Shown here: piece after piece, positions 42,252 to 51,765 of the stretch
Position numbering within the stretch: position 1 is the stretch's first letter
Layout: each line of letters starts with the position of its first letter
Source of the DNA: an uncultured Eubacterium sp.
GTDB taxonomy: Bacteria; Bacillota; Clostridia; Oscillospirales; Acutalibacteraceae
DNA: 64,000 bases
Reading direction: 5' to 3'
Assembly: GCA_944380545.1 (NCBI GenBank)
Contig: CALWHV010000005.1
Location: 1-64,000 of the forward strand
Translations under genes and position numbers: made by a program
Notes under the pieces: generated by a model
Databases searched by the model: none
What the model was told of the DNA's origin: nothing
The model's input: only the letters and a program-made list of their open reading frames with translations

Positions 42252-43514
42252 ATGAAAATCGCACTTGAATACGGCAAGGATTTTGACATCAAGCGCCAAA
42301 CCGAATACGCCGTAAAAGGAATCACAAAAATCTGCAAAAAGATAGGCCCCAGAAAGCCCGGCTCGCCGGAGGAGCACCGCGCGCAGCAGTGGTTTGAAAG
42401 GGATATGAAAAATTACTGCGAGGAAACAAGGATAGAGGAATTCACCCTCCACCGCCAGGGCTTTATGGGCTTTATCCCGTTCACCGTGGCGTGCGGCATA
42501 GCCAGCGTGTTCGTAAACTGGTTCGCAAGCCCCATCGCGGCGTTCATCCTCTGCATTTTGGCGTTTATTCCGCTCGTGTTCGAGTTTTTGATGTATAAGC
42601 AGTTTGACGATTTTCTTTTCCCGAAGCAGACCTCGCATAATATGATAGCAGTCAGAAAGCCGTCCGGCGAGGTAAAGAAAAGAATAGTTATGGTGGGCCA
42701 TTCAGATTCCCAGTTTGAATGGACGCTCAATTATCTCATCGGCGGCCTTCAGGCAAAGCTTTTCGTAGAGATACCCGCCGTTGTGGGCCTTGTGGTAGAC
42801 ACGGTGTTCGCCCTCGTGTGCATCATCGTTGGCAAGGGCGCGGCGGCGTCGGACATCCAAAGCGCGCGCGGCTTCTTCATCGCTCTCTTTGTTGTCTGCT
42901 GCGTGTTCATCCCGTTTGAATTTGCTTTCCTCTTCTTCCAGAGCTGGACGAAATCCGTTCCCGGCGCTTCCGATAACCTCTCCGGCTGCTATGTAGGCAT
43001 GGCAACCATCAAGGCTCTTGCCGAGGCGGGGATCAGGTATGAAAACACAGAGGTCGTTATGATCTGCTCCGGCTCGGAGGAGGCGGGCCTTCGCGGCGCA
43101 AAGGCGTATGCAAAGGCGCACGAAAAGGAGCTTAAGGACATCCCCACCGCCGTTATCGCCATAGATACCTTCAGGGATCTTGAAACCATGGCGGTTTATG
43201 ACAGGGATCTCTCCGGCACGCTTCAGCACCACAAGGGCGTTAAGGAGCTTGTGCACGATGCGTGTGCAAACTGCGGCTTTGATGTTAAATACGAATCCAT
43301 ATATATCGGCGGGTCGGACGCTGCGGCGTTTACGCAGCGCGGCGTTCCGGCAACGGGCTTTGCGGCAATGGACCCCGCCCCGCCCAGATATTATCACACC
43401 CGTCTTGACAATGTTGAAAATCTTCGCCCGGACGCGATTGAGGCGGGCATCTCCGTTATGATAGAGGCCTGCTGTATGTTTGATAAAAACGGCGCAGAGG
43501 GCGTAGCGGACTGA
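42252..43514 (+). CDS. Membrane-inserted M28-family zinc aminopeptidase
   Basis: A 420-residue zinc peptidase of the M28 type. Ligands appear in order: GHSDSQF (H), GASDNLSG (Asp), CSGSEEAGLRG (Glu pair), AIDTF (Asp), YYHTRLDN (His). Unusually, two hydrophobic helix pairs lie inside: about 77-115 (FIPFTVACGIASVFVNWFAS, FILCILAFIPLVFEFLMY) and about 170-225 (VVGLVVDTVFALVCIIVGKG, FFIALFVVCCVFIPFEFAFL). They split the catalytic domain and should anchor it in the membrane. ATG 42252 follows AGGAGAGG. The substrate is unknown. Confidence 0.85.
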   Translation: MKIALEYGKDFDIKRQTEYAVKGITKICKKIGPRKPGSPEEHRAQQWFERDMKNYCEETRIEEFTLHRQGFMGFIPFTVACGIASVFVNWFASPIAAFILCILAFIPLVFEFLMYKQFDDFLFPKQTSHNMIAVRKPSGEVKKRIVMVGHSDSQFEWTLNYLIGGLQAKLFVEIPAVVGLVVDTVFALVCIIVGKGAAASDIQSARGFFIALFVVCCVFIPFEFAFLFFQSWTKSVPGASDNLSGCYVGMATIKALAEAGIRYENTEVVMICSGSEEAGLRGAKAYAKAHEKELKDIPTAVIAIDTFRDLETMAVYDRDLSGTLQHHKGVKELVHDACANCGFDVKYESIYIGGSDAAAFTQRGVPATGFAAMDPAPPRYYHTRLDNVENLRPDAIEAGISVMIEACCMFDKNGAEGVAD

Positions 43515-43527
43515 CACGGCTTATATT

Positions 43528-43566
43528 CCGGCTTTCACGGGGCATCCTGATGAAAGCCGGTTTTTT
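43528..43566 (+). terminator. Terminator after the M28 peptidase gene
   Basis: CCGGCTTTCA (43528-43537) and TGAAAGCCGG (43551-43560) form a perfect 10-bp stem with TTTTTT at 43561-43566. Its position rules out early polA start codons near 43550. Confidence 0.92.
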
Positions 43567-43612
43567 AAAGCCGGTATTTAAGCGGCGCGCGCGCCGTTCG
43601 GAGGTTGATGAT

Positions 43613-46186
43613 TTGAAGCTTCTTGCTCTTGATTCAAACAGCATTATGAACAGGGCGTTTTACGGCATAAAGCCCCTTACCACAAAAAGCGGCGTTTATA
43701 CGAACGCCGTGTACGGATTTTTGAATATTCTTTTAAAGCTTTGCGAGGTGGCTCAGCCGGACGCCGTTGCCGCGGCGTTTGACCTGCACGAGCCCACTTT
43801 CAGGCACAAGATGTACGACGGCTATAAAGCCGGCCGCCGCCCGATGCCTGAGGAGCTGCGTATGCAGATGCCCATAATCAAGGAGATACTCCGCGCCCTC
43901 GGCATCAAAACGGTTGAATGTGCCGGCTGGGAGGCGGACGATATTCTGGGCACGCTTGCCGCCGCCTGCCGCGAAGCCGGCAACGAGTGCTTTATCGCCA
44001 CGGGCGACAGGGATTCGCTCCAGCTTGCCCACGGCGGAGTCAAGGTGCTGCTTGCCCACACAAAAATGGGCAGGCCGTCAACCGATGTTTTTGACGAAAA
44101 CGAGGTTATGGCGCATTACGGCGTAACGCCGCAGGAGCTTATCCAGGTAAAGGCGCTCCAGGGCGATTCAAGCGATAATATTCCAGGCGTTGCGGGCGTC
44201 GGCGAAAAGACCGCGCTTGCGCTCGTGGCAAAATTCCACACCATTGATAAGCTTTACGCCTCGCTCGACGACCCGGACATAAAAAAAGGCGTGCGCGAAA
44301 AGCTTGAGCGCGACAGGGAAAACGCCTATCTTTCGCTCGATCTGGGCACTATCCGCACAAACGCGCCCGTGGATACGCAGATTGCGGACTATATCCCCAA
44401 AAAAGAGCCGCACGCGGCAAGAACGCTTGCAAAATACGAGCTTTTCAGCCTTATAGATAAATTCGGGCTCAGCGCGGCGGACGCCGCCGGGGAAAAGCCG
44501 AGCGAAGCCGCCGCTCCCGTCAGCCTTGAGGAGCTTTCAAGCCCCGCCGCCTTTGAGCCGGGCGAAAGGCTGTATTTCACCTTTGACGCAGAGGATAACC
44601 GCATAACGCGGCTTTATATCGCTTCCGAAAACAGGGTGCTTACAGCGGGCGCGGAGCAGTCGGGCTTTGAGGAGCTGCTTGAAAAGATAATAAAAAGCGG
44701 CTGTAAAAAATATTCGCACAACACGAAGCTGCTTCACAGAGAGGCTGCCGAGCGCGATCTGAAATGCCTTAATATCTGCGGAGATCTTATGCTCTCCGCC
44801 TATCTGCTGCGCCCGTCCGACACCAAGTATGATTTAGAGCATCTCTGCCTTGAATACGGCATAGCCGCGCCCGCCCTGCCCGATGAATGTGAATATCCCG
44901 CCGCGGCGTACGCAGCCGTGCTTGAAAGGCTGTTTGAAAAGACCGATCTGCTGCTTGAGGAGGCGGGGCAGACCTCGCTGCTGCACGATATAGAGCTTCC
45001 GCTTGCGCGCGTGCTTGCCAAGATGGAGACCGCGGGCTTTGCCGTGGATAAGAAGGGAATAGAGGAATTTTCGCAGCGCCTCGGCAAAAGGATAGACGAG
45101 CTTGTGGGCGAGATATACGAATCCGCCGGGCGCGAGTTCAACATAAATTCGCCGAAGCAGCTCGGAGCCGTGCTGTTTGAGGATATGGGCATCCCCTGCA
45201 AAAAGAGAACAAAAAGCGGCTACTCAACAAACGCCGAGGTGCTTGAGGAGCTTGCCCCCGATTATCCCATAGTGGGGCTGATACTTGAATACAGAAAGCT
45301 TGCAAAGCTGCGCTCAACCTATTGCGACGGGCTTTTGAAGGTCATAAAAGAGGACGGCAGGATACACACCTTCTTCAATCAGGTAGAAACGCGCACCGGC
45401 AGAATATCGTCGCTTGAGCCGAATCTTCAGAATATCCCCATAAGAACCGAGCTTGGGCGCGAGATGCGCCGCTTCTTCGTTGCCGGCGAGGGCTGCACGC
45501 TGATAGATTCCGACTACAGCCAGATTGAGCTGCGCGTGCTTGCCGCGCTTTCCGACGATAAAAATATGATAGAGGCGTTCAACAGCGGCGAGGATATCCA
45601 CCGCACCACCGCCTCACAGGTGTTCGGACTGCCGCCGGAGATGATAACGCCGCTTTTAAGATCGCGCGCAAAGGCGGTTAATTTCGGCATCGTTTACGGC
45701 ATAGGCGCGTTCAGCCTTGCAAAGGATACCGGCGTTTCCGTCAAGGAGGCAAAGGAGTATATAAACGGCTATCTGCGCCATTTTTCCGGTGTTGCGGATT
45801 ATATGGAAAAAATGATCTCCCTTGCAAAGGACAGGGGCTATTCGGAAACCCTGTTTCACCGCAAAAGATACCTGCCGGAGCTTGCCTCCTCAAACCATAT
45901 GCAGCGCGCCTTCGGCGAAAGGGTGGCAAGAAATATGCCCATTCAGGGCACAGCCGCCGATATAATCAAGATTGCTATGATACGGGTGGACAGGCGGCTC
46001 GAGCAGGAGCATATGAAGGCGCGGCTGATACTTCAGGTCCACGACGAGCTGATAGTTGAAACGCCGCTTGAAGAGGCGAACAGAGCGCTTGATATAGTTA
46101 AAGAGGAGATGGAGAACGCCTGCCGGCTCAGCGTGCGCCTTTCGGCGGACGCAAAGACCGGCAAAACCTGGTACGATTCTCACTAA
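43613..46186 (+). CDS. polA: DNA polymerase I
   Basis: An 857-residue enzyme for repair and Okazaki fragment processing. The 5'-3' exonuclease domain (1 to about 290) has LLALDSNSIMNRAFYG, GWEADDILG and GDSSDNIPGVAGVGEKTA. The middle domain (about 300-460) lacks the Asp/Glu residues of 3'-5' exonuclease, so it should not proofread, as in many Firmicutes. The polymerase domain has motif A (DSDYSQIELRVLA, about 631), the O-helix RSRAKAVNFGIVYG (about 683) and motif C (QVHDELIVE, about 806). TTG 43613 is the start, eight bases after GGAGG, and the preceding terminator excludes upstream starts. RimI follows after 6 bp. Confidence 0.96.
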   Translation: MKLLALDSNSIMNRAFYGIKPLTTKSGVYTNAVYGFLNILLKLCEVAQPDAVAAAFDLHEPTFRHKMYDGYKAGRRPMPEELRMQMPIIKEILRALGIKTVECAGWEADDILGTLAAACREAGNECFIATGDRDSLQLAHGGVKVLLAHTKMGRPSTDVFDENEVMAHYGVTPQELIQVKALQGDSSDNIPGVAGVGEKTALALVAKFHTIDKLYASLDDPDIKKGVREKLERDRENAYLSLDLGTIRTNAPVDTQIADYIPKKEPHAARTLAKYELFSLIDKFGLSAADAAGEKPSEAAAPVSLEELSSPAAFEPGERLYFTFDAEDNRITRLYIASENRVLTAGAEQSGFEELLEKIIKSGCKKYSHNTKLLHREAAERDLKCLNICGDLMLSAYLLRPSDTKYDLEHLCLEYGIAAPALPDECEYPAAAYAAVLERLFEKTDLLLEEAGQTSLLHDIELPLARVLAKMETAGFAVDKKGIEEFSQRLGKRIDELVGEIYESAGREFNINSPKQLGAVLFEDMGIPCKKRTKSGYSTNAEVLEELAPDYPIVGLILEYRKLAKLRSTYCDGLLKVIKEDGRIHTFFNQVETRTGRISSLEPNLQNIPIRTELGREMRRFFVAGEGCTLIDSDYSQIELRVLAALSDDKNMIEAFNSGEDIHRTTASQVFGLPPEMITPLLRSRAKAVNFGIVYGIGAFSLAKDTGVSVKEAKEYINGYLRHFSGVADYMEKMISLAKDRGYSETLFHRKRYLPELASSNHMQRAFGERVARNMPIQGTAADIIKIAMIRVDRRLEQEHMKARLILQVHDELIVETPLEEANRALDIVKEEMENACRLSVRLSADAKTGKTWYDSH

Positions 46187-46192
46187 TGCGCT

Positions 46193-46648
46193 ATGGAGAT
46201 ACAGGAGCTTACCGAAAAATATATAAAGGATGTTGCGCTGATTGAAAGCGAATGCTTTTCAAGGCCGTGGAGCGAAGCGGCTATCGCGGCGGAGCTTAAA
46301 AACGAGTTTTCGCATTTTTATATAGCCGTTGAGGGCGGCAGGGCAGTCGGCTTCGTGGGCGTGTACGCGCTTTCCGGCGAGGCGGATATCGTGCGCGTGG
46401 GCGTGCTGCCGCAGTTTCGCCGCCGCGGAATAGCCCGCGCCGTGCTTCGGGCGGCTCTTGAGCAAACGGCGGGCGACATCTTTCTTGATGTGCGCGAAAG
46501 CAATTCGGCCGCCATCAGGCTTTACCGCTCGCTCGGCTTTTACGACACGGGCGTGCGCAAGAATTATTATTCCGAGCCGGAGGAAAACGCCGTGCTTATG
46601 AAAAAAGACGCAGAAAGGGGAGACGCCGATGCTGGTGCTGGGAATTGA
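46193..46648 (+). CDS. rimI: Ribosomal protein S18 alanine N-acetyltransferase RimI-like
   Basis: A 151-residue GNAT acetyltransferase. VGVLPQFRRRGIARAVLRAA holds the acetyl-CoA R-R-x-G-I/x-A loop, and LDVRESNSAAIRLYRSLGF the RimI signature. Its place next to tsaD is the usual tsaD-rimI arrangement. ATG 46193 has no strong ribosome site and likely depends on polA translation; its end overlaps tsaD by 20 bp. Confidence 0.92.
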   Translation: MEIQELTEKYIKDVALIESECFSRPWSEAAIAAELKNEFSHFYIAVEGGRAVGFVGVYALSGEADIVRVGVLPQFRRRGIARAVLRAALEQTAGDIFLDVRESNSAAIRLYRSLGFYDTGVRKNYYSEPEENAVLMKKDAERGDADAGAGN

Positions 46649-47642
46649 ATCCTCGTGCGATGAAACGGCAGCCGCCGTTGTCAGGGACGGGCGCGAGGTG
46701 CTGTCAAATGCTATCGCGTCGTCGCTGGAGGAGCATAAGCTCTACGGCGGCGTAGTGCCGGAGATAGCCTCGCGCCGCCACGCGCAGGCGATAAGCGGCG
46801 TAGTTTCGCAGGCGCTCTCTCAGGCGGGCTGCGAAGCAGGCGATATAGACGCCGTCGCCGTCACATATGCTCCGGGGCTGATCGGCTCGCTGCTTGTGGG
46901 CGTCGGCTTTGCAAAGGGGCTTTCCGTTTCGGCAAAAAAGCCGCTCGTGCCGGTGCATCACCTGCGCTCTCATATCGCCGCAAATTACCTCACCTCAAAG
47001 CTTGAGCCTCCGTTTCTCAGCCTTGTGGTCAGCGGCGGCCATTCGCATATAGTTGCCGTAAACGGATATACTGATTATAAAGTGATAGGAAAAACAAGGG
47101 ACGACGCCGCAGGTGAAGCGCTCGACAAGGCTGGCCGCGCAATGGGTCTGCCCTATCCGGGCGGCGTCAGCATAGATAAGATAAGCGCGCAGGGAAACGA
47201 AAACGCCTTTTCGTTTCCGCACCCGCGCGTGGAGGGCGCGCCGTTCGATCTTTCGTTCAGCGGGCTCAAAACCTCCGTTATAAACACCATCCACAACGCC
47301 TCGCAAAAAGGCGTAGAGATAAATACGGCGGATCTTGCCGCCTCGTTCCAAAAGGCGGTGGCGGACTGCCTTATAGGCGCGCTTGAAAGGGCGGCGGCTT
47401 CAACCGGCGCAAAAAAGATTGCGCTTGCCGGCGGCGTGTCCGCAAATTCGCTGCTCAGGCGCCGCTGCGCCGATCTGTGCAAAAGGCGCGGCATAGCGCT
47501 CTTTATGCCGGAGCTTAAATACTGCGGCGATAACGGCGCTATGGTGGCGTCGCAGGGGTATTATGAGTTTTCGGCGGGCGTCAGGGCGGGCGCGTCGCTG
47601 AACGCTTATGCAAATATGCCAATAGATGATGTTAAAATTTAG
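46629..47642 (+). CDS. tsaD: tRNA threonylcarbamoyladenosine transferase TsaD
   Basis: A 337-residue ASKHA enzyme that makes t6A at position 37 of ANN-reading tRNAs. LGIESSCDETAAAVV opens the protein; His111 and His115 in HHLRSH bind metal; VSGGHSHI and the terminal CGDNGAMVASQGYYE are family signatures. ATG 46629 follows GGGGAG. TsaB and TsaE are not in this window. Confidence 0.96.
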   Translation: MLVLGIESSCDETAAAVVRDGREVLSNAIASSLEEHKLYGGVVPEIASRRHAQAISGVVSQALSQAGCEAGDIDAVAVTYAPGLIGSLLVGVGFAKGLSVSAKKPLVPVHHLRSHIAANYLTSKLEPPFLSLVVSGGHSHIVAVNGYTDYKVIGKTRDDAAGEALDKAGRAMGLPYPGGVSIDKISAQGNENAFSFPHPRVEGAPFDLSFSGLKTSVINTIHNASQKGVEINTADLAASFQKAVADCLIGALERAAASTGAKKIALAGGVSANSLLRRRCADLCKRRGIALFMPELKYCGDNGAMVASQGYYEFSAGVRAGASLNAYANMPIDDVKI

Positions 47643-47663
47643 TTAATTAGTACAGTATAACTA

Positions 47664-47717
47664 TTGAATTTTAAAAATAAATTGCTATAATAATAATGCC
47701 CGCGGGAATTGCCCGCC
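47664..47717 (+). promoter_or_regulatory. Promoter of pckG with a 5' stem-loop
   Basis: TTGAAT (47664-47669), 16-bp spacer, TATAAT (47686-47691). Near the expected start a hairpin forms from GCGGG (47702-47706) and CCCGC (47712-47716). The ribosome site GGAG precedes ATG 47759 at the end of an A/T-rich leader. Confidence 0.65.
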
Positions 47718-47758
47718 GGCTTTTAAAGCAGTTAATAATTGATAAAGGAGAATAAATA

Positions 47759-49540
47759 ATGGAAACGAATTTTACCAAAAATCCGTCGCTCCTTGCCTGG
47801 CTCGATGAAAAGATCGAGCTTCTCAAGCCGTCCAATGTCGTTTGGATAGACGGCTCTAAGGAGCAGATAGCCGCTCTTGAGGAAGAGAGCGTTAAGACCG
47901 GCGAGATGATCAAGCTCAACCAGGATCTGCTGCCGGACTGCTATCTTCACAGAACTGCGGTAAACGATGTTGCCCGTGTGGAGGACAGAACGCTCATCTG
48001 CTCCCGCGAAGAAAAGGACGCCGGCCCCACCAACCACTGGATGGCCCCCGACAAGGCGTATAAGATGCTTTACGACATCGCCCGCGGCTCCTATCAGGGC
48101 AGAACGATGTATATCATCCCGTATTCAATGGGTCCCATCGGCTCTCCGTTTTCAAAGATCGGTATCGAGATAACCGATTCCATCTATGTTGTTCTCAATA
48201 TGAATATTATGACCAGAGTTGGCAAAAAGGTGCTTGAAACTCTCGGCGATTCAAACGACTGGGTTCGCGGTATGCACTGCAAGTGCAGCGTAGACCCCGA
48301 AAACAGATGGATCTGCCAGTTCCCGGAGGACAACACCATCATCTCCGTAAACTCCGCTTACGGCGGCAATGTGCTTCTCGGCAAAAAGTGCTTCGCGCTT
48401 CGCATAGCCTCCTATCTCGGCAAAAACGAGATGTGGCAGGCAGAGCATATGCTCATCCTCGGCCTTGAAAAGCCGAACGGCGAAGTTAAGTATATCTGCG
48501 CCGCATTCCCCAGCGCCTGCGGCAAAACCAACCTTGCAATGCTCATCCCGCCGGAGGGGTATAAAAAGAAGGGCTACAAGGTTTGGTGCGTCGGCGACGA
48601 CATCGCCTGGATAAGAAAGGGCCCGGACGGCAGGCTTTACGCCATCAACCCCGAAAACGGCTTCTTCGGCGTTGCTCCCGGCACAAACGAAAAGTCCAAC
48701 CCGAACGCGCTTGCGGCAACAAGAAAGGGCACCATCTTCACCAATGTATGCCACGATCTTGACAACAACACCGTTTGGTGGGAGGGGCTTGACGATAACC
48801 CGCCCACAAACGCCATAGACTGGAAGGGCCAGCCCTGGAACGGCGCCGAGTCAAGCGAAAAGGGCGCTCATCCCAATTCAAGGTTCACCGCTCCGGCAGT
48901 CAACTGCCCCTGCATCTCCTCTGAATTCGAAAATCCGCAGGGCGTGCCGATCTCTGCGTTCGTATTCGGCGGCCGCCGCGCAAAGCTCACCCCGCTGGTT
49001 TATCAGTCAAAGAGCTGGAACCACGGCGTGTTCGTAGGCTCCATTATGGGCTCTGAAACCACCGCGGCAGCAACGGGCGCAGTAGGCGTGGTTCGCCGCG
49101 ACCCGATGGCTATGCTTCCCTTCTGCGGCTACAATATGGGCGATTACTGGAAGCACTGGATCGAGATCGGCGAAACGCTCGACCCCGAAAAGGCTCCCAA
49201 GATCTTCAATGTAAACTGGTTCCGCAAGGATGACGAGGGTCATTTCCTGTGGCCGGGCTTCGGCGACAATCTTCGCGTGCTTGACTGGATCATCGACCGC
49301 TGCGAGGGCAAGGTTGACGCTGTTGAAACTCCCATCGGCTATCTTCCCAAGGCTGAGGACATCAATCTTGAAGGCCTTGATATGACCAAGGAAGAGCTTG
49401 AGAACATCCTTGATGTTGATGTTGACGCTTGGAAGGAAGAACTCAAGGGCGTTGAGGAACTTTACGCTAAATTCGGCGACGCGCTTCCCGCAGAGCTCAA
49501 GGCAGAGCTTGAAGAGGAAAAGGCGCAGCTTAATAAATAA
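47759..49540 (+). CDS. pckG: Phosphoenolpyruvate carboxykinase (GTP)
   Basis: A 593-residue enzyme interconverting oxaloacetate and PEP with GTP. The GTP-type motif FPSACGKTNLAM (about 250-261) differs from the ATP type's P-loop. YSMGPIGSPFSKIGIEITDS, GDDIAWI and NWFRKDDEGHFLWPGFGDN are GTP-class signatures. In an anaerobe it may run in the carboxylating direction toward C4 acids, saving energy (inference). ATG 47759 follows AAAGGAG. A terminator lies 13 bp after the stop. Confidence 0.97.
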   Translation: METNFTKNPSLLAWLDEKIELLKPSNVVWIDGSKEQIAALEEESVKTGEMIKLNQDLLPDCYLHRTAVNDVARVEDRTLICSREEKDAGPTNHWMAPDKAYKMLYDIARGSYQGRTMYIIPYSMGPIGSPFSKIGIEITDSIYVVLNMNIMTRVGKKVLETLGDSNDWVRGMHCKCSVDPENRWICQFPEDNTIISVNSAYGGNVLLGKKCFALRIASYLGKNEMWQAEHMLILGLEKPNGEVKYICAAFPSACGKTNLAMLIPPEGYKKKGYKVWCVGDDIAWIRKGPDGRLYAINPENGFFGVAPGTNEKSNPNALAATRKGTIFTNVCHDLDNNTVWWEGLDDNPPTNAIDWKGQPWNGAESSEKGAHPNSRFTAPAVNCPCISSEFENPQGVPISAFVFGGRRAKLTPLVYQSKSWNHGVFVGSIMGSETTAAATGAVGVVRRDPMAMLPFCGYNMGDYWKHWIEIGETLDPEKAPKIFNVNWFRKDDEGHFLWPGFGDNLRVLDWIIDRCEGKVDAVETPIGYLPKAEDINLEGLDMTKEELENILDVDVDAWKEELKGVEELYAKFGDALPAELKAELEEEKAQLNK

Positions 49541-49552
49541 GTTCAAAAACAG

Positions 49553-49580
49553 AGCCGTTTCGAAAGAAGCGGCTTTTGTT
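49553..49580 (+). terminator. Terminator of pckG
   Basis: AGCCGTTTC pairs with GAAGCGGCT (49553-49561, 49566-49574, one wobble) around GAAA, followed by TTTTGTT. Confidence 0.75.
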
Positions 49581-49717
49581 CTGAGCGGTTTTCCAAAATT
49601 TTAATCATATTTTAATATTTATTATCAAAAAATGTATTGATATCGTATGCCGGTTAGTGTACAATAGCCGTGCGGAAAGGTAAATCACGGATCGCGATTT
49701 GTTTGAGGTGAAATGCG

Positions 49718-49900
49718 TTGGAGCTTTTGTGCGAAAAATGCCGCTGGTATCAGCTTGACGAGGAGAACGGCGAGGATTTTTGCACCGCCGTGCTTGATGA
49801 GGACGAGTACAGACAGGCGCAGGCGGGAATTTCATCCGGCAGATGCAGATTCTTTTGTCCGGACAGCGATGATTATCAGATCGTAAGGAGGCAGAACTGA
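49718..49900 (+). CDS. Small cysteine protein, DUF6472 family
   Basis: A 60-residue protein with four Cys (CEKCRWYQLDEENGEDFC..., then RCRFFCPDSD) and the closing YQIVRRQN. This follows the layout of the DUF6472 family in Clostridia: C-x-x-C, an acidic DEDEYR segment, a Cys pair, and a conserved end. It may bind zinc. TTG 49718 is preceded by GAGGTGA. ATG 49713 lies in another frame. It is followed by the deacetylase after 2 bp, so both are likely co-transcribed. Confidence 0.75.
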   Translation: MELLCEKCRWYQLDEENGEDFCTAVLDEDEYRQAQAGISSGRCRFFCPDSDDYQIVRRQN

Positions 49901-49902
49901 AT

Positions 49903-51333
49903 ATGGCGGCCGAAACAAAAAAACGCGTCGGCATCGCGCCGGCTCTGGCGTTCATAGCTCTGCTGATAATAATAGCGATAGTTGCCGTTGTGTGGAACAG
50001 CAACGACCGCGCCGCCGCGGAATACGCAAACGGCAGCGCGATGGTGCTCGGCGTCGGCCAGGAATACGAGATGCCGGTGGATAACAGGGGCGTCGTGCGC
50101 TTTAAGAGCTACGACAAGGATGTTGTCACCGTCAGCGGCAGCGGCGTTTTCAAGGCGGTCTCAAAGGGAACTGCGCGCGTAAAGGTGGGCAGCGGCGAGA
50201 TAACCGTTCAGGTAGAGGACGCGCCCACGGCTATATCCTTTGCCGAAAGCGAGATAGCGATAGGCAGCGGCGAGAAATACAAGCCCGCCGTTAAGGTGGA
50301 GGGCAGCGAGCTCAACACCGGCTTCAAATTCGCTTCAACGGATACGAATATCATTACGATAGACGCAGCGGGGAATATAACCGGCGTTGCCGAGGGCAGC
50401 GCAGATATAAGCGTTGAAAGCTACAACGGCCTCTCCTCAAAGGCGCGCGTAAATGTGCTCAAAGCGCCGGAGAGCGTCACCTTCCCGAAAACGCATCTGT
50501 CCGTGTTCACCGGCTCTGAGGAGGAGCTGAGGCCCTCTATACCGAGCGGCAGCGCCTGCGCCGAATTCACGCTTGAATCAAGCGACACGAATATCGCAAA
50601 AACAGACGGTATGCGCCTTATTCCCGTTTCAGCCGGCACCTGCGAGATAACCGCAACCTCATATAACGGCAAAAGCGCGGTGTGCACCGTAACGGTCACG
50701 GACGCTCCGTTTTATATCAGAACCAACCTTGACCCGAACAAAAAGATGATCGCGCTTTCGTTTGACGACGGCCCGAATTATAAAACCACAAGCATTGTTT
50801 TAGACACGCTTGAAAAATACGACGCCTCCGCAACCTTCTTTATGGTTGCAAACCGCGTCAACGGCAAAAGCGCCGAGTGCGCCAACCGTATGGTGGAGCT
50901 GGGCTGCGAGCTCGGCAACCATACATACGACCATAAGCATTACGGCAACGATGTTACAGCCGCCGATATCCAAAACGGCATAAACCACATAAAGGAAAAA
51001 ACCGGTCACGCCCCAACGGCGTTCAGACCCACGGGCGGCTATCTTTCAGACACGATAAAGCAAAACGCCGGCGCGCCGGTATGCCTTTGGAGCATCGACA
51101 CCAACGACTGGAAATACAAAAATGCAGACAGGATCGCAAGCACCGTGCTGAAATATGCCGACGACGGCGATATCGTTCTTATGCACGATATCTATAAAAC
51201 AAGCGCCGAGGCCGTTCAGAAATTCGTGCCGGAGCTTGTAAACAGGGGCTTTCAGATAGTAAATATAGCGGAGCTTGCATATTACAAGGGCGTGGACCTC
51301 AAAAACGGCGAGGTATACAGCTCTATAAAATAA
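49903..51333 (+). CDS. Membrane-anchored polysaccharide deacetylase with Big_2 domains
   Basis: A 476-residue protein. One helix (about 10-30, LAFIALLIIIAIVAVVW) anchors it, then about three Big_2 domains (35-260) lead to a NodB homology domain. Active-site motifs: SFDDGPN (Asp pair), NHTYDHKHYG (HxxxH), RPTGG, DTNDWKY and LMHDI. It probably removes acetyl groups from peptidoglycan or surface glycans outside the cell. ATG 49903 follows AAGGAGG. It shares the Big_2 architecture with the large secreted protein. Confidence 0.93.
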   Translation: MAAETKKRVGIAPALAFIALLIIIAIVAVVWNSNDRAAAEYANGSAMVLGVGQEYEMPVDNRGVVRFKSYDKDVVTVSGSGVFKAVSKGTARVKVGSGEITVQVEDAPTAISFAESEIAIGSGEKYKPAVKVEGSELNTGFKFASTDTNIITIDAAGNITGVAEGSADISVESYNGLSSKARVNVLKAPESVTFPKTHLSVFTGSEEELRPSIPSGSACAEFTLESSDTNIAKTDGMRLIPVSAGTCEITATSYNGKSAVCTVTVTDAPFYIRTNLDPNKKMIALSFDDGPNYKTTSIVLDTLEKYDASATFFMVANRVNGKSAECANRMVELGCELGNHTYDHKHYGNDVTAADIQNGINHIKEKTGHAPTAFRPTGGYLSDTIKQNAGAPVCLWSIDTNDWKYKNADRIASTVLKYADDGDIVLMHDIYKTSAEAVQKFVPELVNRGFQIVNIAELAYYKGVDLKNGEVYSSIK

Positions 51334-51350
51334 GCAGGGGGGTAATCGTT

Positions 51351-51755
51351 ATGGTAAAGCTTTTGGGCTGCAAGGTCAACAAGCTTGAGATTGAAAACCG
51401 CGTTAAGCCGGGCACAAGGCTCAGCCTTCAGAATCAGATAAAATATAATGTAAGCTATATGGACGCTCAGCACAGATGCGTGGGCGTTGCGCAGCTTCGC
51501 ATAACGGACCGCGATATGGCTCCTTTTGAGCTTCGTATGGAGATGGCGGGCGAATTCAGCTACGACGAGGGCGATGAAAAGGCGGATATCCACACCGAAT
51601 CGTTCGACCAGCTTTTTGCATATGTTCGCGCCGCAGTCAGCAGCGCCGCCGGTTTAACGGGGCTGCCGGGGCTTATGATACCCATCCTGCGCCTCAATAA
51701 GGACACCGTTACGGTTGCCGGAGCAGAGGAAAAAGAAAATTCGCCGCTTAATTGA
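51351..51755 (+). CDS. SecB-like chaperone family protein
   Basis: A 134-residue protein with the SecB layout: NQIKYNVSYMD, strand FELRMEMAGEFSYDE, then FDQLFAYVRAAVSSAAGLTG and PGLMIPIL, the final helix and strand of the fold. SecB-like proteins in Gram-positives often serve toxin-antitoxin-chaperone systems, but no toxin gene is adjacent. ATG 51351 follows AGCAGGGGGG. It follows the deacetylase after 17 bp, so it may help export or folding of its neighbours (inference). Confidence 0.7.
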   Translation: MVKLLGCKVNKLEIENRVKPGTRLSLQNQIKYNVSYMDAQHRCVGVAQLRITDRDMAPFELRMEMAGEFSYDEGDEKADIHTESFDQLFAYVRAAVSSAAGLTGLPGLMIPILRLNKDTVTVAGAEEKENSPLN

Positions 51756-51765
51756 GCCTCTTTTA

